The translations under genes and the position numbers were made by a program. The notes under the pieces are model-generated. The model was given only the letters and a program-made list of their open reading frames with translations, was not told the DNA's origin and ran no database searches. From Smallanthus sonchifolius (Eukaryota > Streptophyta > Magnoliopsida > Asterales > Asteraceae): a stretch of DNA of 64,000 nt. How positions within the stretch are numbered: position 1 is the stretch's first letter; each line of letters begins with the position of its first letter. Location: NCBI GenBank assembly GCA_023525975.1, contig CM042030.1:22562350-22626349 (forward strand), written 5' to 3'. This document shows, one piece after another, positions 43,312-56,113 of this stretch.

Positions 43312-45170
43312 TGGGTGGCATGATCAGCAGGCAAATAGGCAATATGAGTGATTAGTTTTATGTTTTCTATGCATATGTTTTCCTACCTAAATATTGATTA
43401 AGTGGTTCAAAATAAAAGACGTTTTCTATTTCATTTTTCTATTTTTTTAACGATAAATCAATCGGATTTCTACTCATAAATTTTTTGCTTCATATCCTGG
43501 TTATATTCAACTTTTAGACACTTATTTGCTTCATATCCTATTTTGTAGGTTTTTTTGAAGCTTGGTGAACAAACAAGAGGATTCCAGGATAAAAAGTGAA
43601 GTTTTAGGGTTTTTGTGATGGAGGTACGGTCGTGCCCCCTATTTGGCAAAGTCGTGCCAAGCTTGCAAACCCTAGGCACGGTCGCGCCCACATCTTGCAC
43701 GACCGCGCCAAGCCAAAATCCAAGGCACAACCGTGCCTTGCCCCCCCCCCCATGGTCGCGTGTCACCTCGTGAGTCTGAACAGCCGTACGTCTTCGATCA
43801 ATGGTACCCAATGGAAGCTCCGGATCGGTCAACCCTCTGTCACACGGTCGTGTCAAGACCTAGACACGACATCGCCTTTCTACCAGGCACGGTCGTGTCA
43901 AAACTTAAACTCTCATTCAGACATTCAGCAACCAGAGAGAAAAACCCACTGTTCCAGCTCGTATTACCCTTGTTCCAGCCACATTTCAAGCTTCTTGGAG
44001 ATGATACAACATCAAGAGGATCACCATACATCAACAAAAACATCTAGGCTTGGAGGAGTGGTTTGATTCTTGTTTTCATATCATGTTTCTCACTATTTTT
44101 CCCTACTTATTTGTAATTTTGGTGCTCATGATGAGCTAAAACTCTTGTTCACTTTGGTTTAGATGAAGTTTAGATACATTTGATAACATTCATGGATTAT
44201 TGGCAATTATTATGTTAATTTTATGACAACCGTATGATTATTCTTCGATGAAGTTATATATTCGAGTATTTTGAGTTGTTTACAAGAATTGTATTTGTGT
44301 ATGCCATATTATGTTGAAAGACTTGTGGTTTATGCTTATATTTATGGGTTGGTGTATGTATTTGTACTAGCTTATGGCATTTGACTAGGAATGGTGAATG
44401 AAGTCTTGTTTACAAATCATTATATTTGTATGTGTATCCCTATGCTTATGTTTGGAAAGACAAAGTGTTTGTTATGATGGTTCATGTTTAGTTTTATGTT
44501 TATCTAGGAATTGTTGACACATTCTCCTAATTTATATAACCTTTATATGAACATTGTATGTTGAAGAAATGCATATTGTTGTCTAATTTAATCAACTTGA
44601 GGTGGGTAGTGTGTTGTTTATATTATCTTTCCAACTAGTTGTTGGATTAGTGTACCTTAATCGGGAGCTAGTTCAATCTTTATAAACATTGACATGATTG
44701 TTAAACACGTGAGCTTCATTGTATGACTTTAGGTGGTTGGTTTGTATAATTCTTGCTAGCTTTCCGAATGGTCATTTGATTAGATATCTTTGACGAGAAT
44801 TTAGTCAATTTATGTTTCGTGTATTTGCCATGCTTCTATGAGTGTATTAAATGTATTCTAGATGGATTCGACACCGAACTGATATTTTCTCCTTGATTGT
44901 TTGACTTGTGATCTTAGATTAGTTTATATATTTGCATGCTAGTTAAGTAAAACAAATTCTTCAAAATATCTTTTTACCATCACTTGATTGAATCTTAGTT
45001 CCGGTCTATTATTGCATTCCACCGTGTCCACGGATTGATATACGGTTCTTACCTTTACTATATTGTTATCCGACGGGTTCACTGTCCGGTGTGTGTGTGA
45101 TTAGTCTTTGGTGAAAACCCTTTTTAAAACTCAAATTGTGTGAAAAAATACTTACAAAAATATATATATA
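43312..45170. repeat. LTR-like sequence with GGCACGGTCGTGCC palindromes
   Basis: No gene is supported. At 43620-43910 several GGCACGGTCGTG/GCACGACCGCGCC words form inverted pairs, recalling the palindromic LTR arrays of Athila-like elements. The rest is AT-rich and LTR-like up to the truncated copia element at ~45170. A run of 12 C is at about 43740-43751. The three overlapping frames at 43470-44066 (both strands) arise from these repeats. Confidence 0.45.
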
Positions 45171-46212
45171 GTTTACACACATCAAAAGCATAAACATGAA
45201 ACGTTTGAAATGTTCAAATAATACCAAAACGAGGTACAAAATCAGCTCGGTAAAATGATTAAGATGTTTCGATCTGATAAAGGTGGCGAATGTCTTACTC
45301 AAGAGTTTGACAAACATCTAAAGAAATGTGGGATCATTTCTCAACTCACTACACCTGGAACACCACAGCTTAATGGTGTGTCTGAGAGAAGAAATTGAAC
45401 TCTATTAGATATGGTTCGATAAATGATGTGTCGTACAAACATCTCACACTCCTTCTGGAGTTTTGCTCTCGAAACCGCCACAAGAATCATAAATCTAGCT
45501 CCTACAAAGAAGGTGGACAAAACGCCTTATGAGATATGGCATGGGGAGAATACCAAAGTGTCCTACCTTAGAGCTTGGGGATGTAACACTTATGTTACCA
45601 GTGAATATACAGATAAACTGAATCCCCGTGGTTTTAAGTCGTTTTCTTCGGATACCCTAAAATCATTGGTTTCTACTTCTACGATCCTGCTGAAAACCGG
45701 GTTTTTATTAAACGTAGAGCTACCTTATTGGAGAAGGAACTTCTTGCGAGAGGGATTGGAGAAAACCATGTGGACCTGGATGAGTCTGAGTATGGGACTT
45801 GGTTAATCTTCCTCCTGAGAGTCAGACTGTAGGAAGTAAGTGGATTTTCAAGAAGAAAATTGACATGGATGGAAACGTGCAAACCTTCAAAGCAAAGCTA
45901 GTAGCAAAAGGCTTTACTCAGGCTCAAGGAATTGATTATGATGAAACCTTCTCGCCAGTAGCCATGCTTAAGTCGATTAGGATCTTACTTGCCATTGTTG
46001 CGTATTATGACAACGAAATATGGCAAATGGATGTCAAAACCGCGTTCCTAAATGGAAAACTTACTAAAGATGTCTATATGGTTCAACCAGAAGGTTTTAA
46101 AGATCTAAAGAATCCTAATAAGGTATGCAAAAAAAAATCCATTTATCGATTAAAACAGGCGTCTAGAAGCTATAATATTCGCTTTGACCAGAAAATCAAA
46201 GAGTTTGGTTTT

Positions 46213-46568
46213 CTTCAGATCAGTATCGTTTGCGTCGACAAGCGCATTAACAGCCTTCCCATGATTTGGTAACGGATGAAAATGAACATCGGGTTCTCCT
46301 GTCAACTTTGCGAAGTCAAGCTCGTAGACTCTCCTTTGCCTATAGGCTGATCTCCATATGGATGCGCGAGTGAAGGCCTTTCCTCTACTGTTTTGTTTGG
46401 GGCGCTCTGGTACATTAAATGCGAGAAGTGCACTATTTCCTAATCCAAATAGTCAAAACTCACGTAATCGTAATAAGAAGAGTTTCTCCCTTTTTTCTTC
46501 AGTCAAATCCGAAGCCTATTGAAAGATGAAATCTTCCCTCGTCCTTTAACCTGGACTCCATTCTTCCA
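46213..46568. other. Unrelated ~355-bp block inserted in copia RT
   Basis: RT coding breaks after KEFGFLQ and resumes with a Asn-Glu-Asp-Glu-Pro-Cys-Val-Tyr stretch near 46575. The block between is GC-richer. On the minus strand it is open for ~78 codons (46460 to about 46220), including HFHPLPNHGKAVNAL, which vaguely recalls the gag-protease junction of some Ty3/gypsy elements. Origin unknown; no duplication is evident. Confidence 0.55.
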
Positions 46569-46931
46569 TCAAGAATGAAGATGAACCGTGTGTCTACAAG
46601 AAGGCAAGTGGGAGCTATATCACCTTTTTGATTCTGTATGTAGATGACATACTACTCATTGGAAACCATGTTCCTCTGCTACAAGACGTAAAGTCTTGGA
46701 TAGGAAAATGTTTCACAATGAAAGATCTTGGCGAAGACGCCTATATTCTAGGAATAAAGATCTATAGAGATAGGTCAACGAGGCTTATAGGTTTAAGTCA
46801 AAGTACATACGTTGATAAGGTCATTCGCCGCTTTTCAATGCAATATTATAAGAAAGGATATTTGCCTATGGCACATGGAACCATACTAAACAATAAACAG
46901 TGCCCTGAGTTTGACGAGGAAAAGAAGAAAA

Positions 46932-47424
46932 TGTAGGTCCTTAGCTGACTTGTAAACACAGATCTGCGTTGAAATCCTTCAAACATTCTGAATCAAGAGG
47001 CGGAATCCCTTGATCCGGTATCACCCTCAAATCAGAAAAATGGGTAGAGACGGGTGCGGGAATCACATACACAAACAAACATATATAAAACAGAAAATAT
47101 AACAGATAATTGGAGCATAAAACATATGAATCTTTCATTGATATGAAAATGGAAGCTCCTCACACACTCAACGATTATTTTCACCCTAGGGTGTGCTTCC
47201 CCTGGGGTGGTGATTCCCTCTACAGACACACACTACTCCTAATGATGTATTCTTCTATTTATAGGAGGTCCATGCCTTGTTTTCCAAGCCACCGCCAAAC
47301 AGGCCTGAAAAACACGAATCGAAACTAGCTAGTTTCGATTGAACAATTGTTCAATTGAAACAAGTAGTTTCGATATAGTACAAAGTTTTGATTGAAATCA
47401 TCAGTCTCAATTTTATACCCAACA
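46932..47424 (-). repeat. Left LTR of the composite insertion (minus-oriented)
   Basis: On the minus strand it runs TGTTGGGTATAAAA...AAGGACCTACA (493 bp), preceded by a PPT (CTAGGGGAGATT, 47436-47425). TATA box CTATAAATAG at 47264-47255. Contains hairpins ATCGAAACTAG/CTAGTTTCGAT (near 47320-47345). Confidence 0.85.
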
Positions 47425-47740
47425 ATCTCCCCTAGACTGATGCTATCAATTCTTGTCCGAATCTGTGAGAAGTGATTAAGTTTGGTCGTACTTCTTGAAG
47501 CATGGAATGGACGATAAGCGATGGTGCTTACCGAGGAATAGTCGATAGGCCTAACATATGATTATAACTCTTAAGTAGTGTGAAAATCTAAATCTCAATC
47601 GTGCACGTGTGTTTGAACCCACTTTTAAAACATCTAACCCATTTTTAGCTAAGAAAACCGATTCAATCAGATACAGTCTTACGTGTTGGATTCTGACTCA
47701 TGCGCCAGGTGACTGTCAAAGTAAAGAAAATTACCGCCGA

Positions 47741-47950
47741 TGACCCCGTATGTTTTGCTTACGCAAAGATCTCGGGAGTTCATCTTTTTCTCATCCACTT
47801 GGATGATTTGACCCCGTCTGTTTTCCTTACGCAAAGATCTCGGGTCTTCAAAATTTTTCTATCTGCTTGGATAATTTTACGACTTCTTCTGTTTTGCTTA
47901 CGCAAAGATCTACATTGTTCGTACTTTTTGATATCTACTTGGATATTTTT
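47741..47950. repeat. ~68-bp tandem repeat, three units
   Basis: Units start at 47741, 47809 and about 47877, each with a GTTTTGCTTACGCAAAGATCT-like core containing the inverted pair TTGC/GCAA and ending near CACTTGGAT. They lie in the non-coding left half of the composite insertion. Short frames across them are not genes. Confidence 0.8.
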
Positions 47951-48419
47951 CATTTTACATCTTCTTAAAACCACTTGGACTTTATTTTTATTTTGGTGGT
48001 GAATTGGATTTACCTAGATGGTACCCTAGTTAACCGGAAAGATATGATAAGATGAATTAGGGTATTTCTCGAGGATTGATAGGTTTTCAAAACCATTTTA
48101 TTTTAAAACGTGGGGTACGCCGTGTTTAGTGATTAAATGGTATCTTATAATCACATGAAATCCTGTAAAAACTAATGCTCGGGCTTACCTTGCACAAATA
48201 TCGGCTATCTTCAGAGATTCACAGTAGTTGACTGCAAAAGGAAGTATTTCAAGAGTTTGACTCAGACATGATCTCACGTTGGATCTTTTCAAGGCTAAGT
48301 GTGTATATCCTTTTGCTTGGTTTTTGCTTTTATTTTTCCAAATGAAAATCAAATCTTCCTTATTAGCTTGTTTAAATAGTTGTACATATGTTAGTTTCTT
48401 TTTATATATAGTTTCTCCA

Positions 48420-49210
48420 AGTTTTTCAGGGATATCGAAACTTCTAAGCTATCGAAATTTCATGTTCAATCGAAACTACCTGGTTTTGACAGGGGAATTT
48501 TGGTCTTTTGTTTGTCTTTAAATTGAATTCTTCATTGAAAAGTTACACACCTCATGCTTTTCTCCGAAACTCCTTTACACCCTCATCACACACGCAGAAT
48601 CTTGCTTTCAAAGTGGTCTAAGTTGTTGCTAATCGGTCTTTCATTCCCGATTCCCCTCGTCTTCATCATTCTCAGGTAGGCCGTGTTTCATCTGTAGTCA
48701 AGGTTACGGGTTGTAACTAGGGTTTTGATCTTGTTCTTTTTATGATTTTAAACTGGTTTTTATGCTTGTTTGTTGCTTAAATCTTTTCGATAAGTTCATC
48801 ATTGTCTATGGCTTACACACTTGTTGAATATTTTTTGTAGAATTTTCCCACTCAACCTGGTAAGAAGAAGTTTCGACAAAAACATGCCTGAATTACCCCT
48901 TTTCACCTGTTTTAACCTGTTTTATGTGTTTTGCGAGTAACATTTCTAAATATCTGTTTCTTGTTAGGGAGTTTTATTTGGTGTTGTGCATTTTCAGCAT
49001 ATGGGTATCGAAACTACTTGTTTCGGGATATAGCATCTTTTGATAAATCTCAAAGTTTCTGTTTCAACAAGTACTTTCAATCAAAACTAGTTGTTTCGAT
49101 ACCCTTTCTTCAATCGAAACTAGTTGTTTCGATGGATCCATTTTCAATCGAAACTAGTAGTTTCGACAGGTGTTTTCTCAACCGAAACTTGTTGTTTCGA
49201 TGAACTTGCT
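48420..49210. repeat. Cluster of ATCGAAAC...GTTTCGAT hairpins
   Basis: At least five inverted repeats of the type ATCGAAACTAGT and GTTTCGAT (near 48995, 49078, 49112, 49147 and 49180), with a looser group near 48430-48490. The same word recurs in both LTRs of the composite insertion (47300-47375; 54965-55105). The position matches the spacer before the extra ORF in the intact Sirevirus. Confidence 0.85.
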
Positions 49211-49264
49211 TCTGAGTTTAACTTGTTACACTTTGATTTTTCTGATATCTTGTGAAATTTATCA

Positions 49265-51989
49265 TGTGCTATAACATCCCGGGTTTTTACCTAATAAATG
49301 GGATTAGTATGTATGTGTATAAATTTGTATATAGTGGACGAAAAATTTACGGGAACTTAATGAGACTTAACCGAAGGCATAGAAGCGAGGAATTCTTTTA
49401 TGTAATTAAATTAAGGGTTTAGCGAGTAATCAACGAGACGTAGAGGGGTTTTTATTAAAAACTACGAGACGGGCCGAGCCCAGGGATTAGTCGGTGGCGC
49501 ACAAGGGCAAAGTGTGGTCTGAGAACAACACCCATTAGGGTGTTACGCATGGGGGAGACTCCCCATTGAGAGTTGCGGCTGCCGAGAACAAGGAGAAGGG
49601 AAGAGAGAGCCGTTCGTCGCGATTTGCATCCGATTCGAGGTATTTTTGTGATCTCTAATCATCCTTAGTGTGTCGAATCCTCGAATCATTGTGTTTTGTG
49701 TTTTTGGTGGTATTAGGGTTTGTGCAAAAGGTGAGTACCAAGGAAGACAAGTATGAGTGGGGGTTCCACTAGCACGATTCGTCCGGTTTAAGTATAACTT
49801 GTAACCTAGACTTTTTTTCGGATCGGTTTTGATGTGGGAGCCGGGCGTGGGCTGAGACGAGATTGGCCGAACCCGTAGAGGTGGCCTGTAGGGTTACGGG
49901 AACGGGGATAAGGGCCGGATAGGGTCGGGTTGATGAACCGTGAGGCGAAGGAGGACCAAACGGAGCCAAAGGGGGCTGAGATGGCTCGATAATGGCTGTG
50001 ACGGCACGATGGCGGCATGGGAAGGTCACGACAGTGATGGGGAGGTTGGAAGGTGGTCGCAAAAGGCTGGCCAAAGGCCGTGGTGGCCGGGGTTGGTGGT
50101 TAGCGACGAGGGGGTACCATCGGGAAAACGTAGTTGAAGCTATAATTATCCGATATATGTTTGGTGATGGTTTTAGCCTAACATGAGGTGCATGGGCATG
50201 CATGGGTACTCACGAGAAGCTAGGGTTTATGCATGACAACATGCGGGGGACGTGTGGACCATGCTTGGTGTCGGGTTAGTTGAGCGGGCGAATGACGGGT
50301 CATGTATTGACTTATATGTTATGTGTTTTAGGTGCGAGGTCGAACGACGAGCACGAGAAGTTAGCGGGTTCTTAAGATCGAAGCGTGTCAAGCAAAGGTG
50401 ATTTTCTAATTCCCCTTTTTAATTTTTTTTAATGTTTTTGGGGCTATCGTACATACTTACAAGAAGTGTTTATTATATTAATCGTGTTAAGAGTTTTGGG
50501 TTAAACCTGATGTGTTTATGCATTAAAGCATTCAATAATGAGGTTGAGGAGCCTATGGGGTGTCTATGAGATTATGTGAGCTAGGGATAAAAGAGTTAAT
50601 GTTGAGTGTTGTGTTATGAGTTAGCCGGGCTGAGTCGGGGCATGAGTTAGCTACTTACGGGTTAAGTAGGATGCGTTATCCGGAGTAAGCGTGTGTGGTG
50701 CACGCTTAGCTAACAGTTCGTGTATAGGCTAGTGTGCTGTTATGTGTTAAGGGTTAGTCGGGGAAAGTAGGGATATAAGCTTAACGCTTATGAATACGTG
50801 TAGGATATGTTATCCTGATGTTGTGTGTGGGGTGTAGGTGTAGTTAATGAGTCATGTAAATGAAATGAGATGTTGTATAGTGACCTAGTAAGAGTGAGTC
50901 GGGATTGTATTTACATGTCGTACGGGTACGACTAGGAGGTGTTGTGTGGGCACGTACGTGATATGTGCTTAGGTAACGAGTCATAGTTTTGCATGTATTC
51001 CACTATTTGTTATTTATATGTGTCGTGTGGACTTAAGTCTTCGTCTTTATGACACAGCAAGTAATGTTATGGAGAACAAAGTTCTTCAAGTGTTGTCACC
51101 GAGGGGGTGGCTGGGAAGTCATCGTAAGATGACGAGTGTGTCGCTATGATTAGTGGCGGGACCCTGTAACAAGGGTAGAGCTAAGCTCATGACGAGTATC
51201 CCAACGGGGATAACCCTGACGAGGGTGCAGTGATGAGGTATGTGTTTGTGTGCATATATATGTGTTAAATTGCATGCAAGTGATGAGTTATAATAATTGT
51301 GTATGAGATGATATTGATGTGGTGAGTAGATGATATTAATGTGGCGTGTAGAGTCAGATTGACCGTTGTATCGGGATAAGGACATTGTGTTACAACTGTT
51401 GTGTCAGTTGGTTTGTGAGAGTCTTGGTTAGGGCTGGTTAAGTCGGTGTCTAGAGGTTGGTTGAGATAACCCGTGTTGGGTTAATATGTGTGGTAAATTT
51501 TGAGTTATCATAGTGGTAAGCTTGATCCATGTCGGAGAGACTAACTGAGTTAAAATGGTGGGTTGAGTCTGGGGTGGTGAATCCTTTGGGATATTATAGG
51601 ATAACAGGGTTATCTACATGATAATAACTTATAAAACTATTTTATAAGGACCAGAGTGTCCTGAGTGGAGTTAAACAATAAATCAAACGAGTTGGTTTTT
51701 TTTAAATTAAACTTTTAGAACTCACTCAACGCAGCTGATTTTGTGTGTATGTTAGATTGTGTTGCAGGTGAGCTTTGGGGTCACGTATCTTGGATTGGGA
51801 GCGATGCTACTCGGATAGGTGTGCAGGCATTCGTGAGGTAAACTTAATGATGATAACAACATTAAATAGTAATTATTTTTTTACAAAAACTTCCGATGTA
51901 CGTTTGTTGAATAAAATGAGTACTTTTAAAGAGGATACCCAGTGATGAGAACCAACTGTAGGGTGCCCGGTTTGGGGCCTTACATGTGC
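49265..51989 (-). mobile_element. Solo LTR, 2.7 kb, nested in the composite insertion
   Basis: The element proper is 49270-51984, with perfect duplications TGTGC (49265-49269, 51985-51989). On the minus strand it runs TGTAAGGCCCCAAACC... to ...GGGATGTTATA, the last T probably a C-to-T change of TTACA. No gag or pol inside; presumably Ty3/gypsy. A GC-rich zone (49830-50110) gives a 144-codon frame that I do not regard as a gene. It interrupts the extra ORF's 5' region just before its ATG. Confidence 0.85.
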
Positions 51990-51992
51990 AGA

Positions 51993-54260
51993 ATGGATCT
52001 TCTATTTGTAAAGAAGCACAACATCTGTGCATTCTTAAATTCTGCTGACCCGAAAAGTGAAGGATTTGAGCATGTATTGAATTTTCTGGCAAATTTAAGG
52101 GTGAATTTTTCTATTAGCCACAATCTTCCTATCTTTGAGTATACCATTAAACAATTCTGGGAGACAGTTTCAAGAGTGGTGGTCAAGAATGTGGAACACA
52201 TCAGAGTCACAGTTTTCAATCAAGAAGTTATTATCAATGAAGCCTTAGTCAGGCAGGTGTTATTATTCAATGATAACCCGGCAGCACCCACTGAGTTCTC
52301 TAGCTTCTAGATTAGAGAAAGTTTCAGAAGAATGGGCCACCCTAATGAGTTCAAGAGTGGTCAAGTTACCAAGACTTTTCTAGCCTCACACTACAGATAT
52401 ATTGTCCATGTATTCATACACTGCATCTCCATCAGAAAAGGAGGCTTTGACTCAGCAAATGCACAAGTAGCCTCTGCAATTCTAGGCTTAATTAAGTGAA
52501 GAGACTACAACTTTTTCTAGGCTCGTGTTTAAACAGATGATGGAAAACATCACCGGGAAAATTAAAGACAGGTTCCTTGTTTACCCAAGGTTTCTCCAAA
52601 TGATCATCAATCATCTTCATCCAAACCTTCCTCAAGAAGGAAACCCGCTGGTTCTTGATCACATGATTTCAAAGACTCTAAGTTATATGAAAAGCATCAG
52701 CTCCAGAAGTAATAGAGTCATTGTGAATGTTCCTCTGTTTGGGAACATTATTGGCGAACCTGAACCCGAAGTCCCAGACATTGATCTTGAAGAAGCAATT
52801 GCTTCATCAGAGGAGGAACCTGATATACAAGTTGAGGGTGAACAGGAACAAGAGATTCAAGCTGAGGTTCAAGAAGTTGTTATAGAACAAGAAGCTCATC
52901 AGGAGAACAAGATGAACCACACATTCATGAAGCCCATTTTCATGACATTAAGCTTGAATAATTAGACCCTTTAAACTTCCAAGTTCAACAAGATGTTCAA
53001 ATGGAAAACCCTGAGGCCGAGGGGCACATTTAGGCTGAAGATGAGTCTGATGATGAGACTCTAGATGAATGAATTTATGGTGCAGGTTCAGAGGAGATTG
53101 ACTCTGAAGAGGAAGTTGAACTTCCTCCTTCTTCCTCCAAAAGACTAGCTGACACTGATTCTGATTATGAGTAAGAAGAGCCCTTGGCCAAGAAGATAAA
53201 GACTGGATTGGAATACATTTCAACTTCTTCTGACTCACTCACTGCTTCTCCCAAACAACCATCACCACAACCATCACCCGTTCATGTAGCTTCTCCACCT
53301 TATCCAAAACAACCACCCCCACAACCTTCACCTCAACCAACTCCTCCCCGCTCTCCAGTTGAAACATCCTCATCCAATCAAGAAACATCATCATCTACCA
53401 CAAGAGTGAAAAGATTAAGTTTAAATGTGAAGAATCTCAATGTTAAGCTATTAAAGAAATATGAGGAGATTAATAGTTTGAAGTCAGATATGTTGGAACA
53501 CAAAGAAGAGGTAAAGGATCTGAGAGTTGAAGTAGTAACCTTAAAGAATCAACTTGAACTTCAACAAACCTAACTAACTGAACAACAGGAGCAGCTCATG
53601 AAACAACAACAAGCTTTATCTGATGTTACTGCTCTTGTCAACAATTTGAGAAGTTCTTTAGCCAAATCATCTCATCAATCAAGCTCCCAAAAGGAAATGG
53701 ACTCTCAAGCTCAGGGGGAGTCATCGGTATCACCGATAGAATCTACTGGTGGTCCTTTCTCCCCTTCTTTTGTTACTAATCCTAAGTCTGCTTTGGTCCT
53801 TTACACAGGTAAAGATGTAACCCCAAAGGATAGCCTACAGGTCAAGATTGAAGAGCAAGAGTTTGATTTTCCATCTCTTAGCCAAAGACGAGCTGGCAAA
53901 GGAAATGGAAAAGCCAAAGAATCTGAAACAGAGTTGGTTGTCCTGGACGAAGAGGAGATTGAATCTGATGATGAACTGACCGAATTGTTAAAGCAAATTA
54001 ATGATTATGGAAAGAATGATGACTTCCCAGAGATTGTAGCACTCGGTGAAGAGCACGGTGAGAAATTCCGGTACATCACTGAGACCGAAGAAGAAATTGA
54101 AGCCATGTCTGATGAAGAAGAGGAAACACCTGTTATCCCAACTGCCTCTGTTGAGCTTGAAACCACCGCTGATCCAGCAAGCACAACACAAGAAGCTACC
54201 CCCACTTACCAAGCCTCTAATCGAAGAAGGCATTGGTTTAAGAAGCATGTATATTGTTGA
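51993..54260 (+). pseudogene. Extra ORF of the right half of the composite insertion, decayed
   Basis: The ATG at 51993 opens the conserved N-terminal domain (KSEGFEHVLNFLANL ... PIFEYTIKQFWETV), then VYPRFLQMIINHL and a Glu-rich segment, a Pro-rich linker (53240-53370), a coiled coil (53440-53570; 53600-53660) and an acidic tail. It is homologous in order to the ORF at 21955-17713. Stops (52308 and others) and frame changes between 52310 and 52525, and between 52965 and 53184, break it. The product's role is unknown. Confidence 0.82.
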
Positions 54261-54842
54261 AGCGACCCCTAGTTGGATGGAAATATGACAAGGAAAGGTC
54301 CCTGTATATTGTTCGAAGGTACAAAGGTGGAGTTGAGCACTTCAAATCTCCAAATGATTTCAGCTCTCTTCCAAAATATGATCTCAAAGCTAGAGATTTT
54401 GAAAACTTTCTTCAAAATTAAACTTTCAATGACTTCATATCGATGAAGACAGTCAAGCCAAGGAGAATTCTCTCCAAGACTAGAATCCATCCTCAAACCC
54501 AAAAACCTTGGGTCAGCTTAAGGTAAAAGCGGGCAGCAACTGCTAAAACCATTCTTCTACCAAGGTCTGTGTCTGTTCAGCTTCAAACTTTCAGGAGATA
54601 GTTCTACAACTAAACTATAGGTAGTGCAGTAATCGAATGCGAAGGTAAAGAAGACATACTCACCTGGGGATTTGGAAGTTCTCTTCAACAATCCTATCAA
54701 GATTCTCAGTGAGGATGATGAAGCTGATGCTAAAGCATACCGGAGGGTTGTTACTATGAACATAAAACCTTTCTTTCCGAGATCAGAAGACACTGTTGTC
54801 TGAAGACCTTGAAGACATTGATGCAATAGCTTAGGGGGAGAT

Positions 54843-55410
54843 TGTAGGGATAAATATTTTGAAGCTATGTCATCAATGTATCTTGAAAAAATGTACTTCT
54901 GTTTGATTACTTTCTGTCTTTAAGTAGTTTCAGTTTCATTGTAATTTACTGCTTTTTTAGTTCAAGTATGGGCCATCGAAACTACTTAGTTTCGATTGAG
55001 GTTTGTTCAATCGAAACTAGTAGTTTCGATAGATAGGTTGTTTCGACAAGTGGGACTTGTTTCTGTTGTAAATGCTCAATCGAAACTAGTTGTTTCGATA
55101 AGCATAGTTTCAATACTTGTGAACAGCCTATATATAGCCCTGTTAGAGATTGTCTAGGGCGTGAGTGACGGCTGAAAACCTTGACATTCCATTTTCACAG
55201 TTTCTCAGAGCTAATACAAGCAATGATGTTTTTCATTGTGTTCTTACACTTTCAAATCATATTGTATTGGGTTCTTGTGTGGTTAGCCGGTCATCTTCAC
55301 CATTCTCTGTTGTTTGTGTCTGTTTCACCACCATACACACCTATTCCGCAGGTGTGTGTGTGTGTGTAATAGATCTGTTTAGTGATTTTTGGTTAAAATT
55401 AGGACCTACA
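54843..55410 (+). repeat. Right LTR of the composite insertion (plus-oriented)
   Basis: 568 bp, TGTAGGGATAAAT...TTAGGACCTACA, directly after the PPT (TTAGGGGGAGAT, 54831-54842). TATA box TATATATA at 55129-55136; hairpins AATCGAAACTAG/TAGTTTCGAT at 54965-55105. Beyond the termini and hairpin word it differs from the left LTR. Confidence 0.88.
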
Positions 55411-56113
55411 GAAAATTAAAAGGGTTCCATATGCTTCTGCCATTGGTTCCATCATGTATGTCATATTGTGTGCTAGACCTGACGTATCATATGTGTTAAG
55501 CATGACTAGTAGATATCAACAGAATCCAGGAGAGAGTCACTAGGCAGCTATAAAGAACATCCTTAAGTACTTGAGAAGGACTAAGGATATGTTCTTGATA
55601 TGTAGAGGACCGGAAGAAGAACTATCTATAAAATGTTACACTGATGCTAGCTTCCAGACTGATCGAGATGATTCTCGATCTCAGATGGGATATGTGTTTT
55701 TCTGAACGGTGGTGCTATCACTTGGAAAAGTATCAAGCAAAGTGTTGTTGCTCAATCCACCACCGAGTCAGAATACATTGCTGCTTCAGAAGCTGCAAAG
55801 GAGGCTGCTTGGATGAAGAAGTTCATTGTTGATCTCGGGGTAATGCCTAGCATTCAGAAACCAATCAAGATACTGTGTGACAATACTGGTGCCATGGCTC
55901 AAGCCAAGGAACCAAGGTCACACCACAACACTAAGCACATACCCAGAAGATTTCATTATATCAGAAAATATACTGGAACGGGGAGACATCGTGTTAAACA
56001 AAGTTCACACAGATCAGAATCTAGCGGACCCGTTCACTAAGCCTATGCCTCAAGTTAAACATGAGGAGCGTGCAGATAAGATAGGTCTTAGATTTGCTAG
56101 ACAGTGGGTTTGA

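Larger units (their letters stand above)
46927..55415. mobile_element. Composite Sirevirus-like insertion with inverted LTRs at its ends
   Basis: The insertion proper is 46932-55410, with perfect 5-bp duplications GAAAA (46927-46931, 55411-55415); removing it and one duplication joins the copia RT frame exactly. Both outer ends read TGTAGG.../...CCTACA because the left LTR (46932-47424) is minus-oriented and the right LTR (54843-55410) plus-oriented. Each is preceded, in its own sense, by a polypurine tract pointing outward. Only the right half has a recognisable ORF (extra ORF, plus). gag, pol and PBS are absent. The LTRs are from related but distinct families that share ATCGAAAC...GTTTCGAT hairpins. 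Confidence 0.82.

Noticed and set aside
43470..44066. Overlapping 104-144 codon ORFs on both strands
   Set aside because: They arise from GGCACGGTCGTGCC palindromes and low-complexity sequence; no recognised motif.
49769..50203. 144-codon minus-strand ORF in a GC-rich zone
   Set aside because: It lies inside a solo LTR with defined target duplication, overlaps long frames on the other strand and has no domain.
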